In this document: piece after piece, positions 53,043 through 61,384 of the stretch
Position numbering within the stretch: the stretch's first letter is position 1
How the letters are laid out: each line of letters starts with the position of its first letter
Source of the DNA: CAZGKW01 sp964526295
GTDB taxonomy: Bacteria; Planctomycetota; Phycisphaerae; FEN-1346
Reading direction: 5' to 3'
DNA: 64,000 nt
Assembly (NCBI GenBank): GCA_964526295.1
Contig: CAZGKW010000022.1
Span: 12,376-76,375, forward strand
Notes under the pieces: generated by a model
What the model was told of the DNA's origin: nothing
Databases searched by the model: none
What the model saw: the letters and a program-made list of their open reading frames with translations, nothing else
Made by a program: the position numbers and the translations under genes

Positions 53043-54356
53043 ATGGCCGGACCCGAACGCGGCCGACGACCGCCCAACATCATCCTCATCCTCGCCGACG
53101 ACCTCGGCTACACTGACATGGGGTGCTACGGCGGGAAGCGGTGCCGCACGCCCAACCTCGACCGGATCGCGGCCGAGGGCACCCGCTTCACGCAGGTCTA
53201 CGCGGGCAGCCCGGTCTGCGCCCCGTCGCGGTGCTGCCTGATGAACGGCTTCCACACGGGCCACGCCCGGGTGCGGGGCAACTTCATCCGCCAGGCCGAC
53301 GGCAAGGCCGACCGACTGCCCCTGCGGGCCGACCCGGAGGACATCACCGTCGCCCGCGTCCTCAAGGACGCCGGCTATGCCACCGGCATCGTCGGCAAGT
53401 GGGGCCTGGCCGAGCCCGCAACGGACGGCACGCCCAACAAGAAGGGCTTCGACTACTGGTTCGGCTACCTGAACCAGCGCCGGGCCCACAACTACTACCC
53501 GGAGTACCTCTGGCGGAACGAGGAGCGGATCGCGTTCCCTCAGAACAAGGGCGACAAGCGAGGCGTCTACTCGCACGACCTCGTGACGGGCGAGATGCTG
53601 GAGTTCGTCCGCCGCCGGCGCGGCGAGCCGTTCTTCCTCTACGTGGCGACGACGATGCCCCACGGCCGCCTGGAGCCGCCCACCGACGATCCGTTCTCCG
53701 AGATGCCCTGGACGCAGGACGCGAAGAACTATGCGGCCATGGTGTGGGTGCTCGACCGCGACGTGGGGCGCTTGATGGCCCTGCTGGCGGAGCTGGGCCT
53801 CGACGAGGACACGCTGGTCCTCTTCACCAGCGACAACGGGCGGGCCGAGGAGGGCACGAACGAGCCCTTCCGCGGCATGAAGCGGGACCTCTGGGAGGGG
53901 GGCATTCGGGTGCCGATGCTGGCCCGGTGGCCGGGCCGGGTGCCCGCCGGGGCGGTCAGCGACGCCGTCTGGACCTTCTGGGACTTCCTCCCGATGGCGG
54001 CCGAGCTGGCGGGCCCGGCGGCGGCGGCGCCGCCGGGCCTGGACGGCCTGCCTATGGCGCCCGCCCTGTTCGGCGGGCCCGCCCCGGAGCACGAGCGACT
54101 CTACTGGGAGTTCTACGAGAACGGATTCGAGCAGGCCGTCCGCTCCGGCCGGTGGAAGGCCGTTCGGCACGGCCGCGAGCGGCCGATCGAACTGTACGAC
54201 CTGGCGACGGACCTCAGCGAGACGACCGACGTGGCCGCCGATCACCCGGAGGTCATCGAGCGGATGGCCGCCGTCATGGCCGAGGAGCACGCCGAGCCCG
54301 ACCTGTCGCCGTACGCCCCCGGCGAGGCGTGGTGGGGCAGCGACGTGCCGGTCTAG
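53043..54356 (+). CDS. Sulfatase, no signal peptide
   Basis: This 437-residue sulfatase opens PPNIILILADDLGYTDMGCY. The formylglycine Cys is at about residue 59 in VCAPSRCCLMNG (C-A-P-S-R), and LFTSDNGRAEEG and MKRDLWEGGIRVPM are further active-site segments. As in the 6905 gene no export signal is visible. Start ATG 53043 follows GGAAGGAG; a further ATG 15 bases upstream is possible. It is 25 bases from the sterol-desaturase-like gene and probably co-transcribed with it. Confidence 0.92.
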   Translation: MAGPERGRRPPNIILILADDLGYTDMGCYGGKRCRTPNLDRIAAEGTRFTQVYAGSPVCAPSRCCLMNGFHTGHARVRGNFIRQADGKADRLPLRADPEDITVARVLKDAGYATGIVGKWGLAEPATDGTPNKKGFDYWFGYLNQRRAHNYYPEYLWRNEERIAFPQNKGDKRGVYSHDLVTGEMLEFVRRRRGEPFFLYVATTMPHGRLEPPTDDPFSEMPWTQDAKNYAAMVWVLDRDVGRLMALLAELGLDEDTLVLFTSDNGRAEEGTNEPFRGMKRDLWEGGIRVPMLARWPGRVPAGAVSDAVWTFWDFLPMAAELAGPAAAAPPGLDGLPMAPALFGGPAPEHERLYWEFYENGFEQAVRSGRWKAVRHGRERPIELYDLATDLSETTDVAADHPEVIERMAAVMAEEHAEPDLSPYAPGEAWWGSDVPV

Positions 54357-54381
54357 GCCCGACCGGCGGGGAGGCACGCCG

Positions 54382-55257
54382 ATGTCGCTATTCGAGCAGC
54401 ACCCCGGGCTGGGGCCGGCCGTCACCGCGGGCACGTTCGCCCTGTTCTTCGCGGCCGAGCACCTCCGGCCGCTGCGGAAAAGGTTCCGCCCGCTGAAAGG
54501 CCGTCTCGTCGTGAACGCCCTCGTGACGGGGGCGGCATTCCTCGTCGGGGGCCTGGCGGTAACGCCGACGGCCCTGTTGCTCGCCGGCCATATGAACCGG
54601 GCGGGCTTCGGCCTGTTGAACGCCTTTGCGCTGCCGCCGGTCGCCCGTTTCGCCATCGCCTTCTGCCTGTTCGATCTGACGTTCTACTGGTGGCACCGGG
54701 CGAACCACGAGATCGGCCTGCTGTGGCGGTTCCACAACGTGCACCACGCGGATCCCGACCTCGACACGACGACGTCGTTCCGCTTCCACCCCGGCGAGAT
54801 CCTGTACTCGACCGGCCTCCGGGCGGCCCAGGTGGCCCTGATCGGGGCCCTGCCGGGGGAGTTCGTCGCGTACCTGGTCGTCTTCCAGTGCGGCACGGTG
54901 TTCCACCACAGCAACCTGCGGCTGCCGCTGTGGCTGGAGCGGCCGCTGAACTGGGTGTTCGTGACGCCGCGGATGCACGGCGTCCACCATTCGGTGGTCC
55001 GCGACGAGGTGAATGCGAACTACTCGGTGGTCTTCAGTCTGTGGGACCGGCTGCACCGGTCGCTGCGGCTCAACGTGCCGCAGGACAAGATCACCATCGG
55101 CGTCGCCGCCTACCTGACGCGGGCCGACAACCGCGTCCTGCGTCTGCTCGCCCTGCCCTTCACGCGGCAGCGTAAGTACGGGCGGTTCCCGGACGGGACG
55201 GCGGCGAATCGGGACGAATCGGACAGGACGCCCAAGAAGACCCGGATGGAGGCGTAG
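54382..55257 (+). CDS. Sterol desaturase / fatty-acid hydroxylase family protein
   Basis: This 291-residue membrane di-iron protein has the histidine-box pattern WHRANHE, FHNVHHADPD, VFHHSNL and MHGVHHSV. Three or four helices precede and separate the boxes. Members hydroxylate or desaturate lipids or sterol-like compounds with O2. It shares a transcript with the sulfatase upstream (GGGGAGG ribosome site, 25-base gap), though no metabolic link is evident. Confidence 0.92.
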   Translation: MSLFEQHPGLGPAVTAGTFALFFAAEHLRPLRKRFRPLKGRLVVNALVTGAAFLVGGLAVTPTALLLAGHMNRAGFGLLNAFALPPVARFAIAFCLFDLTFYWWHRANHEIGLLWRFHNVHHADPDLDTTTSFRFHPGEILYSTGLRAAQVALIGALPGEFVAYLVVFQCGTVFHHSNLRLPLWLERPLNWVFVTPRMHGVHHSVVRDEVNANYSVVFSLWDRLHRSLRLNVPQDKITIGVAAYLTRADNRVLRLLALPFTRQRKYGRFPDGTAANRDESDRTPKKTRMEA

Positions 55258-55270
55258 GCTTGAGACAGCC

Positions 55271-55290
55271 CCCCGGACCGCAGTCCGGGG
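55271..55290. terminator. Hairpin between convergent genes
   Basis: CCCCGGAC and GTCCGGGG form an 8-bp stem with a CGCA loop at 55271-55290, between the convergent desaturase-like and ndk genes. No T tract on either side, so bidirectional termination is only plausible. Confidence 0.45.
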
Positions 55291-55363
55291 CGTTCGGGCG
55301 ACCGGCTCGTGCGACACGAAAGCGCCGGCCTGCGATGCGGGGCTTTGCCGGGGCGCCCCGCGG

Positions 55364-55834
55364 CTAGACGCATTCGCCGGTGGAGAAATCGTACCGCCAG
55401 TTCCAGTCGGCGGGTTCCCACTCCAGCAGCTCGTTCCGGGCGAAGAACAGGCCGATCTCCCGCTGGGCCGACTCGGGCGAATCGCTCCCGTGGACCAGGT
55501 TGAAACGCCGGCTCATGCCGAAGTCGCCCCGTATCGTGCCCGGCGCGGCGTCCGGGCCGAACGTCGCCCCGAGGACCTTCCTTGTGACGGCGACGGCCTC
55601 CTTGCCCTCGAGGACGGCCACGACGACCGGGGCGCCGGTGATGAACCGCAGGAGCGGCTCGTAGAACTCCTTGCCCTCGTGGGGGGCGTAGAGCGCCTCG
55701 GCCGCCGCCTGATCGACACGGGCCAGCTTCAGGGCCACCAGCTTCAGGCCCTTCTCCTCGAAGCGGGCCAGGATCCGGCCCACCAGGCCCCGCTGGACGG
55801 CGTCGGGCTTCAGGATGACGAGCGTCTGTTCCAT
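55364..55834 (-). CDS. ndk: Nucleoside diphosphate kinase
   Basis: This 156-residue enzyme transfers the gamma phosphate between nucleoside triphosphates and diphosphates through the His in NLVHGSDSPESAQREIG. EQTLVILKPDAVQRGLVGRI is the standard start and FYEPLLRFITGAPVVVAVLE the substrate loop. Length is close to the family norm. Start ATG 55834 with GAAAGG upstream. Confidence 0.97.
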   Translation of the reverse strand: MEQTLVILKPDAVQRGLVGRILARFEEKGLKLVALKLARVDQAAAEALYAPHEGKEFYEPLLRFITGAPVVVAVLEGKEAVAVTRKVLGATFGPDAAPGTIRGDFGMSRRFNLVHGSDSPESAQREIGLFFARNELLEWEPADWNWRYDFSTGECV

Positions 55835-55860
55835 CGGAAGCCTTTCTCGCCTGTGAAGCG

Positions 55861-55884
55861 GCCCACGGGGCGCCGCCCGTGGGC
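55861..55884 (-). terminator. GCCCACGGG hairpin (copy 2 of 3)
   Basis: GCCCACGGG (55861-55869) and CCCGTGGGC (55876-55884) over GCGCCG, 24 bases after the stop of the decarboxylase-like gene and before ndk. Same stem as at 49781. Confidence 0.6.
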
Positions 55885-55908
55885 TTCGATGCGTGCCTCA
55901 GGTTTCGC

Positions 55909-56850
55909 TCAGGTCGCCAGGGCGTCGTAGACCGCCTGGAGGTTCGCCTCGGGGGCGTCGGAGGGGAAGCTGCACCCGGGCCCGACGATCAGCGGATGGT
56001 CCCCCGCCTGGCGGACGGCGTCCTCGATCTCGCGCCGCATGTCCTGGGGCCCGCCCTCGACGACCGTCGTCGAGTGGTCCATGCCGCACATGAAAACCTT
56101 CGTCGTCCTGCGGGCGGCCTCGGCGATGCTCGGGCCGTCGGCCCGGTCGGCCCAGTTGACCACCTGGGCGGGGTAGTCCAGGAACAGGCCGAAGTCGTCG
56201 GCCCGTTCGTGGACGTGGACGACGTTCAGCGGGACGGCCTCAACGCGGCGGAAGATGGCGGCGTCGTGGGGCGCGACCAGGTCGCGATAGGTGCCCGATC
56301 CGAGGGCCGCGTTCAGCTCGCGGTCGGAGCAGGACATGAAGATGCCCGCCGCCCCGGCCGTGATGCACGCATCGGCGAAGTCGCCCAGCGTCTGGGCGAT
56401 CACCGAGAGGGCGTAGTCGGCGGCCCGCTCGTCGGCCCGGACCAGCTCGACGGCCCGCTTCCCCGACAGGCTGTTCAGCACCGAGAGGGGCCCAAAGACC
56501 GTCGTGATGAAGAACGTCTCGTCGCCCAGCTCGTCTCGGATGATCTCCAGGGCCTCGACCTGGTTCTGGAACTCGGGTGACTCAACCGGGGCGGGCAGCA
56601 TCCGCTTCAGGTCGTCGGGCCTCTCCAGCCCCCCCTCCGGCGCGGGGTAGCCGTTGTCGTTCATCACCTTCACGAAGTCGAGCCGGTGCTTCCGGTAGTG
56701 GTCCAGGTGGGCCCGAGCGCAGGCCTCGCCCGCGACGCGGTCGGACGGAAAGTGGTACCAGAATGTGAAGGGGGCCCGGTCGACGGGCCGGCCGTCGAGG
56801 ACGGCCTGGACGCGGTCACGTTTGTCCATCTCGCCGGCGATGTCGGTCAT
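55909..56850 (-). CDS. Uroporphyrinogen decarboxylase-like protein
   Basis: This 313-residue (alpha/beta)8 protein of the URO-D superfamily opens KRDRVQAVLDGRPVDRAPFT. True HemE proteins and corrinoid methyltransferases share this fold. The heme-enzyme N-terminal RQAGR motif is not seen, so a methyltransferase-like or other role is more likely than heme synthesis. PLIVGPGCSFPSDAPEANLQ is typical of this non-HemE group. The start is ATG 56850 after GGGGAG; the frame runs on upstream into cysK. It lies 49 bases downstream of cysK. Confidence 0.82.
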   Translation of the reverse strand: MTDIAGEMDKRDRVQAVLDGRPVDRAPFTFWYHFPSDRVAGEACARAHLDHYRKHRLDFVKVMNDNGYPAPEGGLERPDDLKRMLPAPVESPEFQNQVEALEIIRDELGDETFFITTVFGPLSVLNSLSGKRAVELVRADERAADYALSVIAQTLGDFADACITAGAAGIFMSCSDRELNAALGSGTYRDLVAPHDAAIFRRVEAVPLNVVHVHERADDFGLFLDYPAQVVNWADRADGPSIAEAARRTTKVFMCGMDHSTTVVEGGPQDMRREIEDAVRQAGDHPLIVGPGCSFPSDAPEANLQAVYDALAT

Positions 56851-56899
56851 GGCTGGCTCACTCCCCGGGGTCCGGCTGGACGGGCGACCCGCCGCCGTC

Positions 56900-57829
56900 C
56901 TACTCCATGCCCTCGAACAGGCGGGTCGAAATGTAGCGTTCCGACTGGCTGGGGATGACCGTAACGATGGTCTTGCCGGCCATGTCGTCGCGTGCGGCGA
57001 TGCAGGCGGTGGCCGCCAGGGCCGCCCCGCTGGAGATGCCCACCAAGAGCCCCTCGTCGCGGGCCGCCCGGCGGGCCCAGTCGAACGCCGCCTCGTCGTC
57101 AACCGTCACGACCTCGTCGATGAGGTCGGTGTCGAGGATCTCGGGGACGAACCCGGCCCCGATGCCCTGGATGCCGTGGGAGCCGGGCTCGCCGCCGGAG
57201 AGGACGGGGCTCTTCGACGGCTCGACGGCGACGGCCTTGAAGCCGGGCCTTCGGGCCTTGATGACCGACGCGACGCCGGTGATGGTCCCGCCCGTCCCCA
57301 CGCCGGCCACCACGACGTCGACCTCGCCGTCGGTGTCCCGCCAGATCTCCTCGGCGGTGGTCCGGCGGTGGACCTCGACGTTGGCGGGGTTGCTGAACTG
57401 GTCCGGCACGAAGGCGTCGTCGGTATCGTTCAGGAGCTCGGCGGCTTTCTCGATGGCGCCTTTCATGCCCTGGTCGGCGGGCGTCAGGACCAGCTCGGCC
57501 CCGAGCAGCTTCAGGAGGCGCCGCCGCTCGATGCTCATGCTCTCGGGCATCGTCAGGACGAGGCGATACTTCTTGGCGGCGCAGACGTAGGCCAGGGCCA
57601 CGCCGGTGTTGCCGCTGGTCGGCTCGATGACGGTCGTGCCGGGCGCGAGGTGCCCGTCGCGTTCGGCGGCCTCGATCATCGCGACGCCGATGCGGTCCTT
57701 GACGGAGTTGGCCGGGTTGTAGAACTCGAGCTTCGCCAGGACGGTGGCCTCCGAATCGATGATGCGGTTGATCCGCACGAGGGGCGTCCGGCCGATCATG
57801 CACCCGGCATTACGGAAGAATTGCGCCAT
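56900..57829 (-). CDS. cysK: Cysteine synthase (O-acetylserine sulfhydrylase)
   Basis: This 309-residue PLP enzyme makes cysteine from O-acetylserine and sulfide. The PLP lysine is in EFYNPANSVKDRIGVAMI, the substrate loop is EPTSGNTGVALAY and the cofactor phosphate site is GVGTGGTITGV. The C-terminal VTVIPSQSERYISTRLF is conserved. It starts at ATG 57829 behind GAGGAG and has a good promoter. Sulfide made from sulfatase-derived sulfate could feed it (inference). Confidence 0.95.
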   Translation of the reverse strand: MAQFFRNAGCMIGRTPLVRINRIIDSEATVLAKLEFYNPANSVKDRIGVAMIEAAERDGHLAPGTTVIEPTSGNTGVALAYVCAAKKYRLVLTMPESMSIERRRLLKLLGAELVLTPADQGMKGAIEKAAELLNDTDDAFVPDQFSNPANVEVHRRTTAEEIWRDTDGEVDVVVAGVGTGGTITGVASVIKARRPGFKAVAVEPSKSPVLSGGEPGSHGIQGIGAGFVPEILDTDLIDEVVTVDDEAAFDWARRAARDEGLLVGISSGAALAATACIAARDDMAGKTIVTVIPSQSERYISTRLFEGME

Positions 57830-57872
57830 CTGGGCGTCTCCTCAGGGACAGGCAGCCTAGCCACGCTTGGAC

Positions 57873-57901
57873 AGTTTAGAGAGACCTCGGGGCCAAGTCA
57901 A
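57873..57901 (-). promoter_or_regulatory. Promoter of cysK
   Basis: On the minus strand TTGACT (57901 to 57896) and TAAACT (57878 to 57873) are 17 bp apart, 43 bp before the cysK ATG. Confidence 0.7.
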
Positions 57902-58039
57902 GCCGGCGCGGCGGCGCCATCCGCTCGCCGGGCGGTGGTCGGCAAGCGACCCGCTAACAGGACCCGCGATGGCCCTTAAGCCGAACCGCTATCCTGCCGA
58001 TAAATGGAGGGTGATTACACGGCCGACGGGAGTTCGTCT

Positions 58040-58390
58040 ATGGCCATTCTGGAGAAGATCGAGGGGTACACGCGCCATCTGCTGAACGATCGCCGCGGCC
58101 GGCGACGCAAACGCGTCGACTACAACACCATCGTCCGCAGCGCCGCGGGTGTCCTGATTTTTCGGGGCAACGCGATGGACATCGGCGAGGGTGGCGTCAG
58201 GGTCCGGGGCCTGCCCGTCCGCCAAGGCGTCGAGGTCGGCCTGCACGTCCGCGTCCAGTTCCTGGTCGTCCCGAAGGAGTGGCGGCCCATCGTCCGCCGG
58301 CCGGAGTTCACCGGGACGGTCGTCCGCATCGAGGACTCCGAGGACGAGTACAAGATCGCCGTGGCGTTCGACCGGCCCTACGAGGAATAG
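58040..58390 (+). CDS. PilZ-domain protein
   Basis: A single-domain protein of about 116 residues. RRGRRRKRVDYN matches the RxxxR arm and MDIGEGGVRVRG the (D/N)xSxxG box of PilZ, with Gly at the Ser position. PilZ proteins bind cyclic di-GMP; the altered box (DIGEGG) may weaken or remove binding. The start at 58040 is chosen for the GGGAG eight bases upstream; ATG 58004 is an alternative. A GCCCACGGG hairpin follows its stop. Confidence 0.75.
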   Translation: MAILEKIEGYTRHLLNDRRGRRRKRVDYNTIVRSAAGVLIFRGNAMDIGEGGVRVRGLPVRQGVEVGLHVRVQFLVVPKEWRPIVRRPEFTGTVVRIEDSEDEYKIAVAFDRPYEE

Positions 58391-58420
58391 CCGGCCCGCC
58401 CGGCCCGGCCTCAGGCGTCG

Positions 58421-58443
58421 GCCCACGGGCGCCGCTCGTGGGC
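58421..58443 (+). terminator. GCCCACGGG hairpin (copy 3 of 3)
   Basis: GCCCACGGG and CTCGTGGGC at 58421-58443 form the same stem with one mismatch, 30 bases after the PilZ stop on the plus strand. No T tract. Confidence 0.55.
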
Positions 58444-58536
58444 TTGGACGTGACGCTCGGCGGTGACGCCTCCCCGTGTGCGGCCCGCGGCCCCCCTCCC
58501 GTGCGCCGGGTCCCCCAAGCCCGTCCCCATCAATTC

Positions 58537-58565
58537 TTGAACCCCCTCTCGTCCCGGCGTAGAAT
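58537..58565 (+). promoter_or_regulatory. Promoter of the nifU-nifS-rubrerythrin operon
   Basis: TTGAAC at 58537-58542 and TAGAAT at 58560-58565 are 17 bp apart and 30 bp before the nifU ATG. It is one of the best sigma70-type matches in the window. No IscR-like operator was recognised. Confidence 0.72.
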
Positions 58566-58595
58566 GGGCTGATACGGGCAGGGGAGAGGCGCGCC

Positions 58596-59456
58596 ATGTG
58601 GGAATACAGCGACAAGGTCAAACAGCACTTCCTGAATCCGCAGCACGTCGGGGAGCTTGAAGACCCCGACCTCGACGCAACGGTCGGCAACATCACCTGC
58701 GGCGACGCGCTGCGGATCATGCTGAAGCTGGACGGGGACGAGCGGATCGCCGACGCCAAGTTCCAGACGTTCGGGTGCGCCTCGGCCATCGCCTCCTCCG
58801 ACGCCCTCATCGAGCTGATCGTCGGAAAGACGGTCGAGGAGGCCGCCGCCCTAACCGACGACGACATCGCCGAGTACCTCGGGGGCCTGCCCGAGGCCAA
58901 GATGCACTGCTCGGTCATGGGCATGGAGGCCCTTCAGAAAGCCATCGCCGACTACCGCGGCGAGCCGTTCGTGCTCGAAGACGAGGGCAAGATCGTGTGC
59001 CGCTGCTTCGGCGTCACCGACAAGGTCATCGAGAAGGTCGTCCGCGAGCACAACCTCCGCACGCCCCAGGAGGTGACCCACTACACGAAGGCGGGCGGCG
59101 GGTGCCACGGGTGCGTCCCCGAGATCGAGGCCATCATCCGGCGGGTCCACGGCACGGGCGTTGCGGCCCCGGCCGCCGAGCGCCCCGCGGCGGGCCGCAT
59201 GACCAACCTCCAGCGGATCAACCGCATCCAGGAGGTCATCGAGCAGGAAGTCCGCCCCATGATCCAGCAGGACGGCGGCGACGTCGAACTGGTCGACATC
59301 GACGGCAAACGCGTCGAGGTCGCCTTCCTGGGCCACTGCGCCTGGTGTCCCGTCAGCGACGTCACCCTCAAGGGCCTTGTCGAGACGAAGCTCCGGGAAC
59401 TGGTCGACCCGGGCATCGTCGTCGAGGACGTGGGCCCGCGGATCCGCAACAAGTGA
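58596..59456 (+). CDS. nifU: Fe-S cluster scaffold protein NifU, full length
   Basis: A 286-residue three-domain NifU. The IscU-like domain has cysteines at 35, 61 and 105. A BFD-type [2Fe-2S] domain has C135-x-C137 and C170-x2-C173. The C-terminal Nfu domain has C248-x2-C251 (GHCAWCPVSD). It receives sulfur from NifS, encoded 17 bases downstream, and builds clusters for transfer. No nitrogenase genes are visible, so this is probably the general Fe-S system, as in many anaerobes (inference). Start ATG 58596 after GGGAGAGG. Confidence 0.93.
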   Translation: MWEYSDKVKQHFLNPQHVGELEDPDLDATVGNITCGDALRIMLKLDGDERIADAKFQTFGCASAIASSDALIELIVGKTVEEAAALTDDDIAEYLGGLPEAKMHCSVMGMEALQKAIADYRGEPFVLEDEGKIVCRCFGVTDKVIEKVVREHNLRTPQEVTHYTKAGGGCHGCVPEIEAIIRRVHGTGVAAPAAERPAAGRMTNLQRINRIQEVIEQEVRPMIQQDGGDVELVDIDGKRVEVAFLGHCAWCPVSDVTLKGLVETKLRELVDPGIVVEDVGPRIRNK

Positions 59457-59473
59457 CCGGAAGGAGGCCCGCC

Positions 59474-60673
59474 ATGGGCAAGGTCATCTACCTCGACAAC
59501 AACGCCACGACAGCCGTCGCACCGGAGGTCCGCGAGGCGATGCTGCCGTTCCTGGATCCGCTCTACGGCAACCCGTCGAGCATGCACACCTTCGGCGGCC
59601 AGGTCGCCAAGTACGTCGACCGGGCCCGGGAGCTCGTGGCCGCACTCCTGGGGGCCGACCCCAGCGAGATCATCTTCACTTCCTGCGGCACCGAGAGCGA
59701 CAACGCCGCCATCCGAAGCGCCCTGGCGGTCCGTCCGGAACGGCGCCACCTCGTGACGAGCCGCGTCGAGCACCCGGCCGTCCTGAACGTGTGCCAGACG
59801 CTGGCGAAGCAGCCCCCCGGCCTGCCCCGGTATCGTCTCTCGCAGGTGGGCGTCGACTCCGACGGGGCCCTCGACCTGGAGGCCCTGGAGGACGCCATCG
59901 ACGAAAGCGACACCGCCCTCGTCTCGATCATGTGGGCCAACAACGAGACGGGCAACCTCTACCCCGTGGAGGCGATCGGCGAGATCTGCCGCCGCCGCGG
60001 CGTCCTGTTCCACACCGACGCCGTCCAGGCCGTCGGCAAGGTCCCGATGGACCTCTCGGAGCTGCCCATCGACATGTTGAGCCTGTCGGGGCACAAGCTG
60101 CACGCCCCGAAGGGCATCGGGGCCCTCTATGTCCGCCGGGGGACCCGCTTCGCCCCCTACCAGATCGGCGGCCACCAGGAAAGCAACCGCCGCGGCGGCA
60201 CGGAGGCCGTCCCGGCGATCGTTGCCTTGGGCGCCGCGGCCGAGCTGGCCGCCGAGCGGCTCGACGAGGAGAACACCCGCGTCAAGGCCCTCCGGGACCG
60301 CCTGGAGAAGGGCCTCATGGGGTCCTGCCCGGGGGCCCGCCTCAACGGCCATCCCACCGACCGCCTGCCCAACACGCTCAACGTCAGCTTCGAGTACGTC
60401 GAGGGCGAGTCGATCCTGCTGATGCTCGACCAGCACGGCATCTGCGCCTCCAGCGGCTCGGCCTGCACCAGCGGCAGCCTCGAGCCGAGCCACGTGCTCC
60501 GGGCGATGGGCGTCCCGTACACGGCGGCACACGGGTCCGTCCGCTTCAGCCTGAGCGTCTACAACACCGAGGAGGAGGTCGACGCGGTCCTTGAGGTCCT
60601 GCCCCCGATCATCCGCCGGCTCCGCGAGATCTCGCCCTTCGGGCGGGAGCAGCTCACGCCGGCCGCCAAGTGA
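59474..60673 (+). CDS. nifS: Cysteine desulfurase NifS
   Basis: This 399-residue class V PLP enzyme opens IYLDNNATTAVAPEVREAML. The PLP lysine is in LSLSGHKLHAPKGIGALY and the persulfide Cys in CASSGSACTSGSLEPSHVL. It supplies sulfur to NifU. AAGGAGG lies just before ATG 59474, and the gene is coupled to nifU and to the rubrerythrin-like gene downstream. Confidence 0.95.
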   Translation: MGKVIYLDNNATTAVAPEVREAMLPFLDPLYGNPSSMHTFGGQVAKYVDRARELVAALLGADPSEIIFTSCGTESDNAAIRSALAVRPERRHLVTSRVEHPAVLNVCQTLAKQPPGLPRYRLSQVGVDSDGALDLEALEDAIDESDTALVSIMWANNETGNLYPVEAIGEICRRRGVLFHTDAVQAVGKVPMDLSELPIDMLSLSGHKLHAPKGIGALYVRRGTRFAPYQIGGHQESNRRGGTEAVPAIVALGAAAELAAERLDEENTRVKALRDRLEKGLMGSCPGARLNGHPTDRLPNTLNVSFEYVEGESILLMLDQHGICASSGSACTSGSLEPSHVLRAMGVPYTAAHGSVRFSLSVYNTEEEVDAVLEVLPPIIRRLREISPFGREQLTPAAK

Positions 60674-60723
60674 GTCCAGCCACCGCGCCCCCAAGGCGCC
60701 AACACCTGAAAGGAGCAGCACCG

Positions 60724-61230
60724 ATGGCGAGGATGTTCTTCAACGAGGTCGAGGCGGCCAAGATCGCCCAGAACATGGAACGAGGCGGGATCGACTTCTA
60801 CCAGCGGGCCGCCGACAAGGCCGAGACCGACGAGACCCGCGACGTCTTCCGGAAGCTCGTCGAGGACGAGAAGAAGCACCTCGTCCGGTTCCAGGAACTG
60901 GAGGAAAAGCTCCAGGCCGGCCGCGCCGAAGGCGACGGCTACACCGACGGCGAGGACGTCTCGGCCTACATCGACCGCCTGCTCGATACCCAGGTCTTCG
61001 CCAAGAAAGGCGACGTCGCCCGCCTGAGCGACCAGGTCAAGAGCGACTACGAGGCCCTGGCGGTCGGCATGCGGGCCGAACGCGACGCCGTCGCCTTCTA
61101 CCAGGAGATGATCGACTTCGTCGACTCGAAGGTAGCCACGGAGGCGTTCGGGCAGATCCTGGCCGAGGAACGCGAGCACCTGCGAATCCTCGGGGAACGC
61201 AGCGAACACTGCGAGAACTTCACCGACTGA
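60724..61230 (+). CDS. Rubrerythrin-like ferritin-fold di-iron protein
   Basis: A 168-residue four-helix protein. Di-iron ligands are expected in ERGGIDFYQRAA, EDEKKHLVRFQ, ERDAVAFYQEM and EEREHLRILG, two ExxH pairs in all. It lacks the C-terminal rubredoxin domain of classical rubrerythrin. Family members reduce peroxide or hold iron, which fits its place as third gene after nifU-nifS for protecting Fe-S assembly. Start ATG 60724 with GAAAGGAG upstream. Confidence 0.9.
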   Translation: MARMFFNEVEAAKIAQNMERGGIDFYQRAADKAETDETRDVFRKLVEDEKKHLVRFQELEEKLQAGRAEGDGYTDGEDVSAYIDRLLDTQVFAKKGDVARLSDQVKSDYEALAVGMRAERDAVAFYQEMIDFVDSKVATEAFGQILAEEREHLRILGERSEHCENFTD

Positions 61231-61328
61231 GCCGGTTGCGGATTGCCGACTGTGGATTGCGGATGGGCGCGGGGGGTCTCCGCACCCGCCGCGTCTACAG
61301 GCCGGTGGCCTGGGGCCGCCCATCGCAG

Positions 61329-61364
61329 AAAAAAGCGCGGCAGGCCGAAACGAGCCTGCCGCGC
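61329..61364 (-). terminator. Intrinsic terminator of the sugar-phosphate isomerase gene
   Basis: On the minus strand an 11-bp stem (GCGCGGCAGGC, arms 61364-61354 and 61345-61335, 8-base loop) is followed by TTTTTT at 61334-61329. It lies 20 bases after the stop at 61385. Confidence 0.85.
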
Positions 61365-61384
61365 CGATCCGCAATCCGAAACCC

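Noticed and set aside
58596..60673. Nitrogen fixation locus suggested by nifU and nifS
   Set aside because: No nif structural genes are near. The pair followed by a rubrerythrin-like gene fits general Fe-S assembly.
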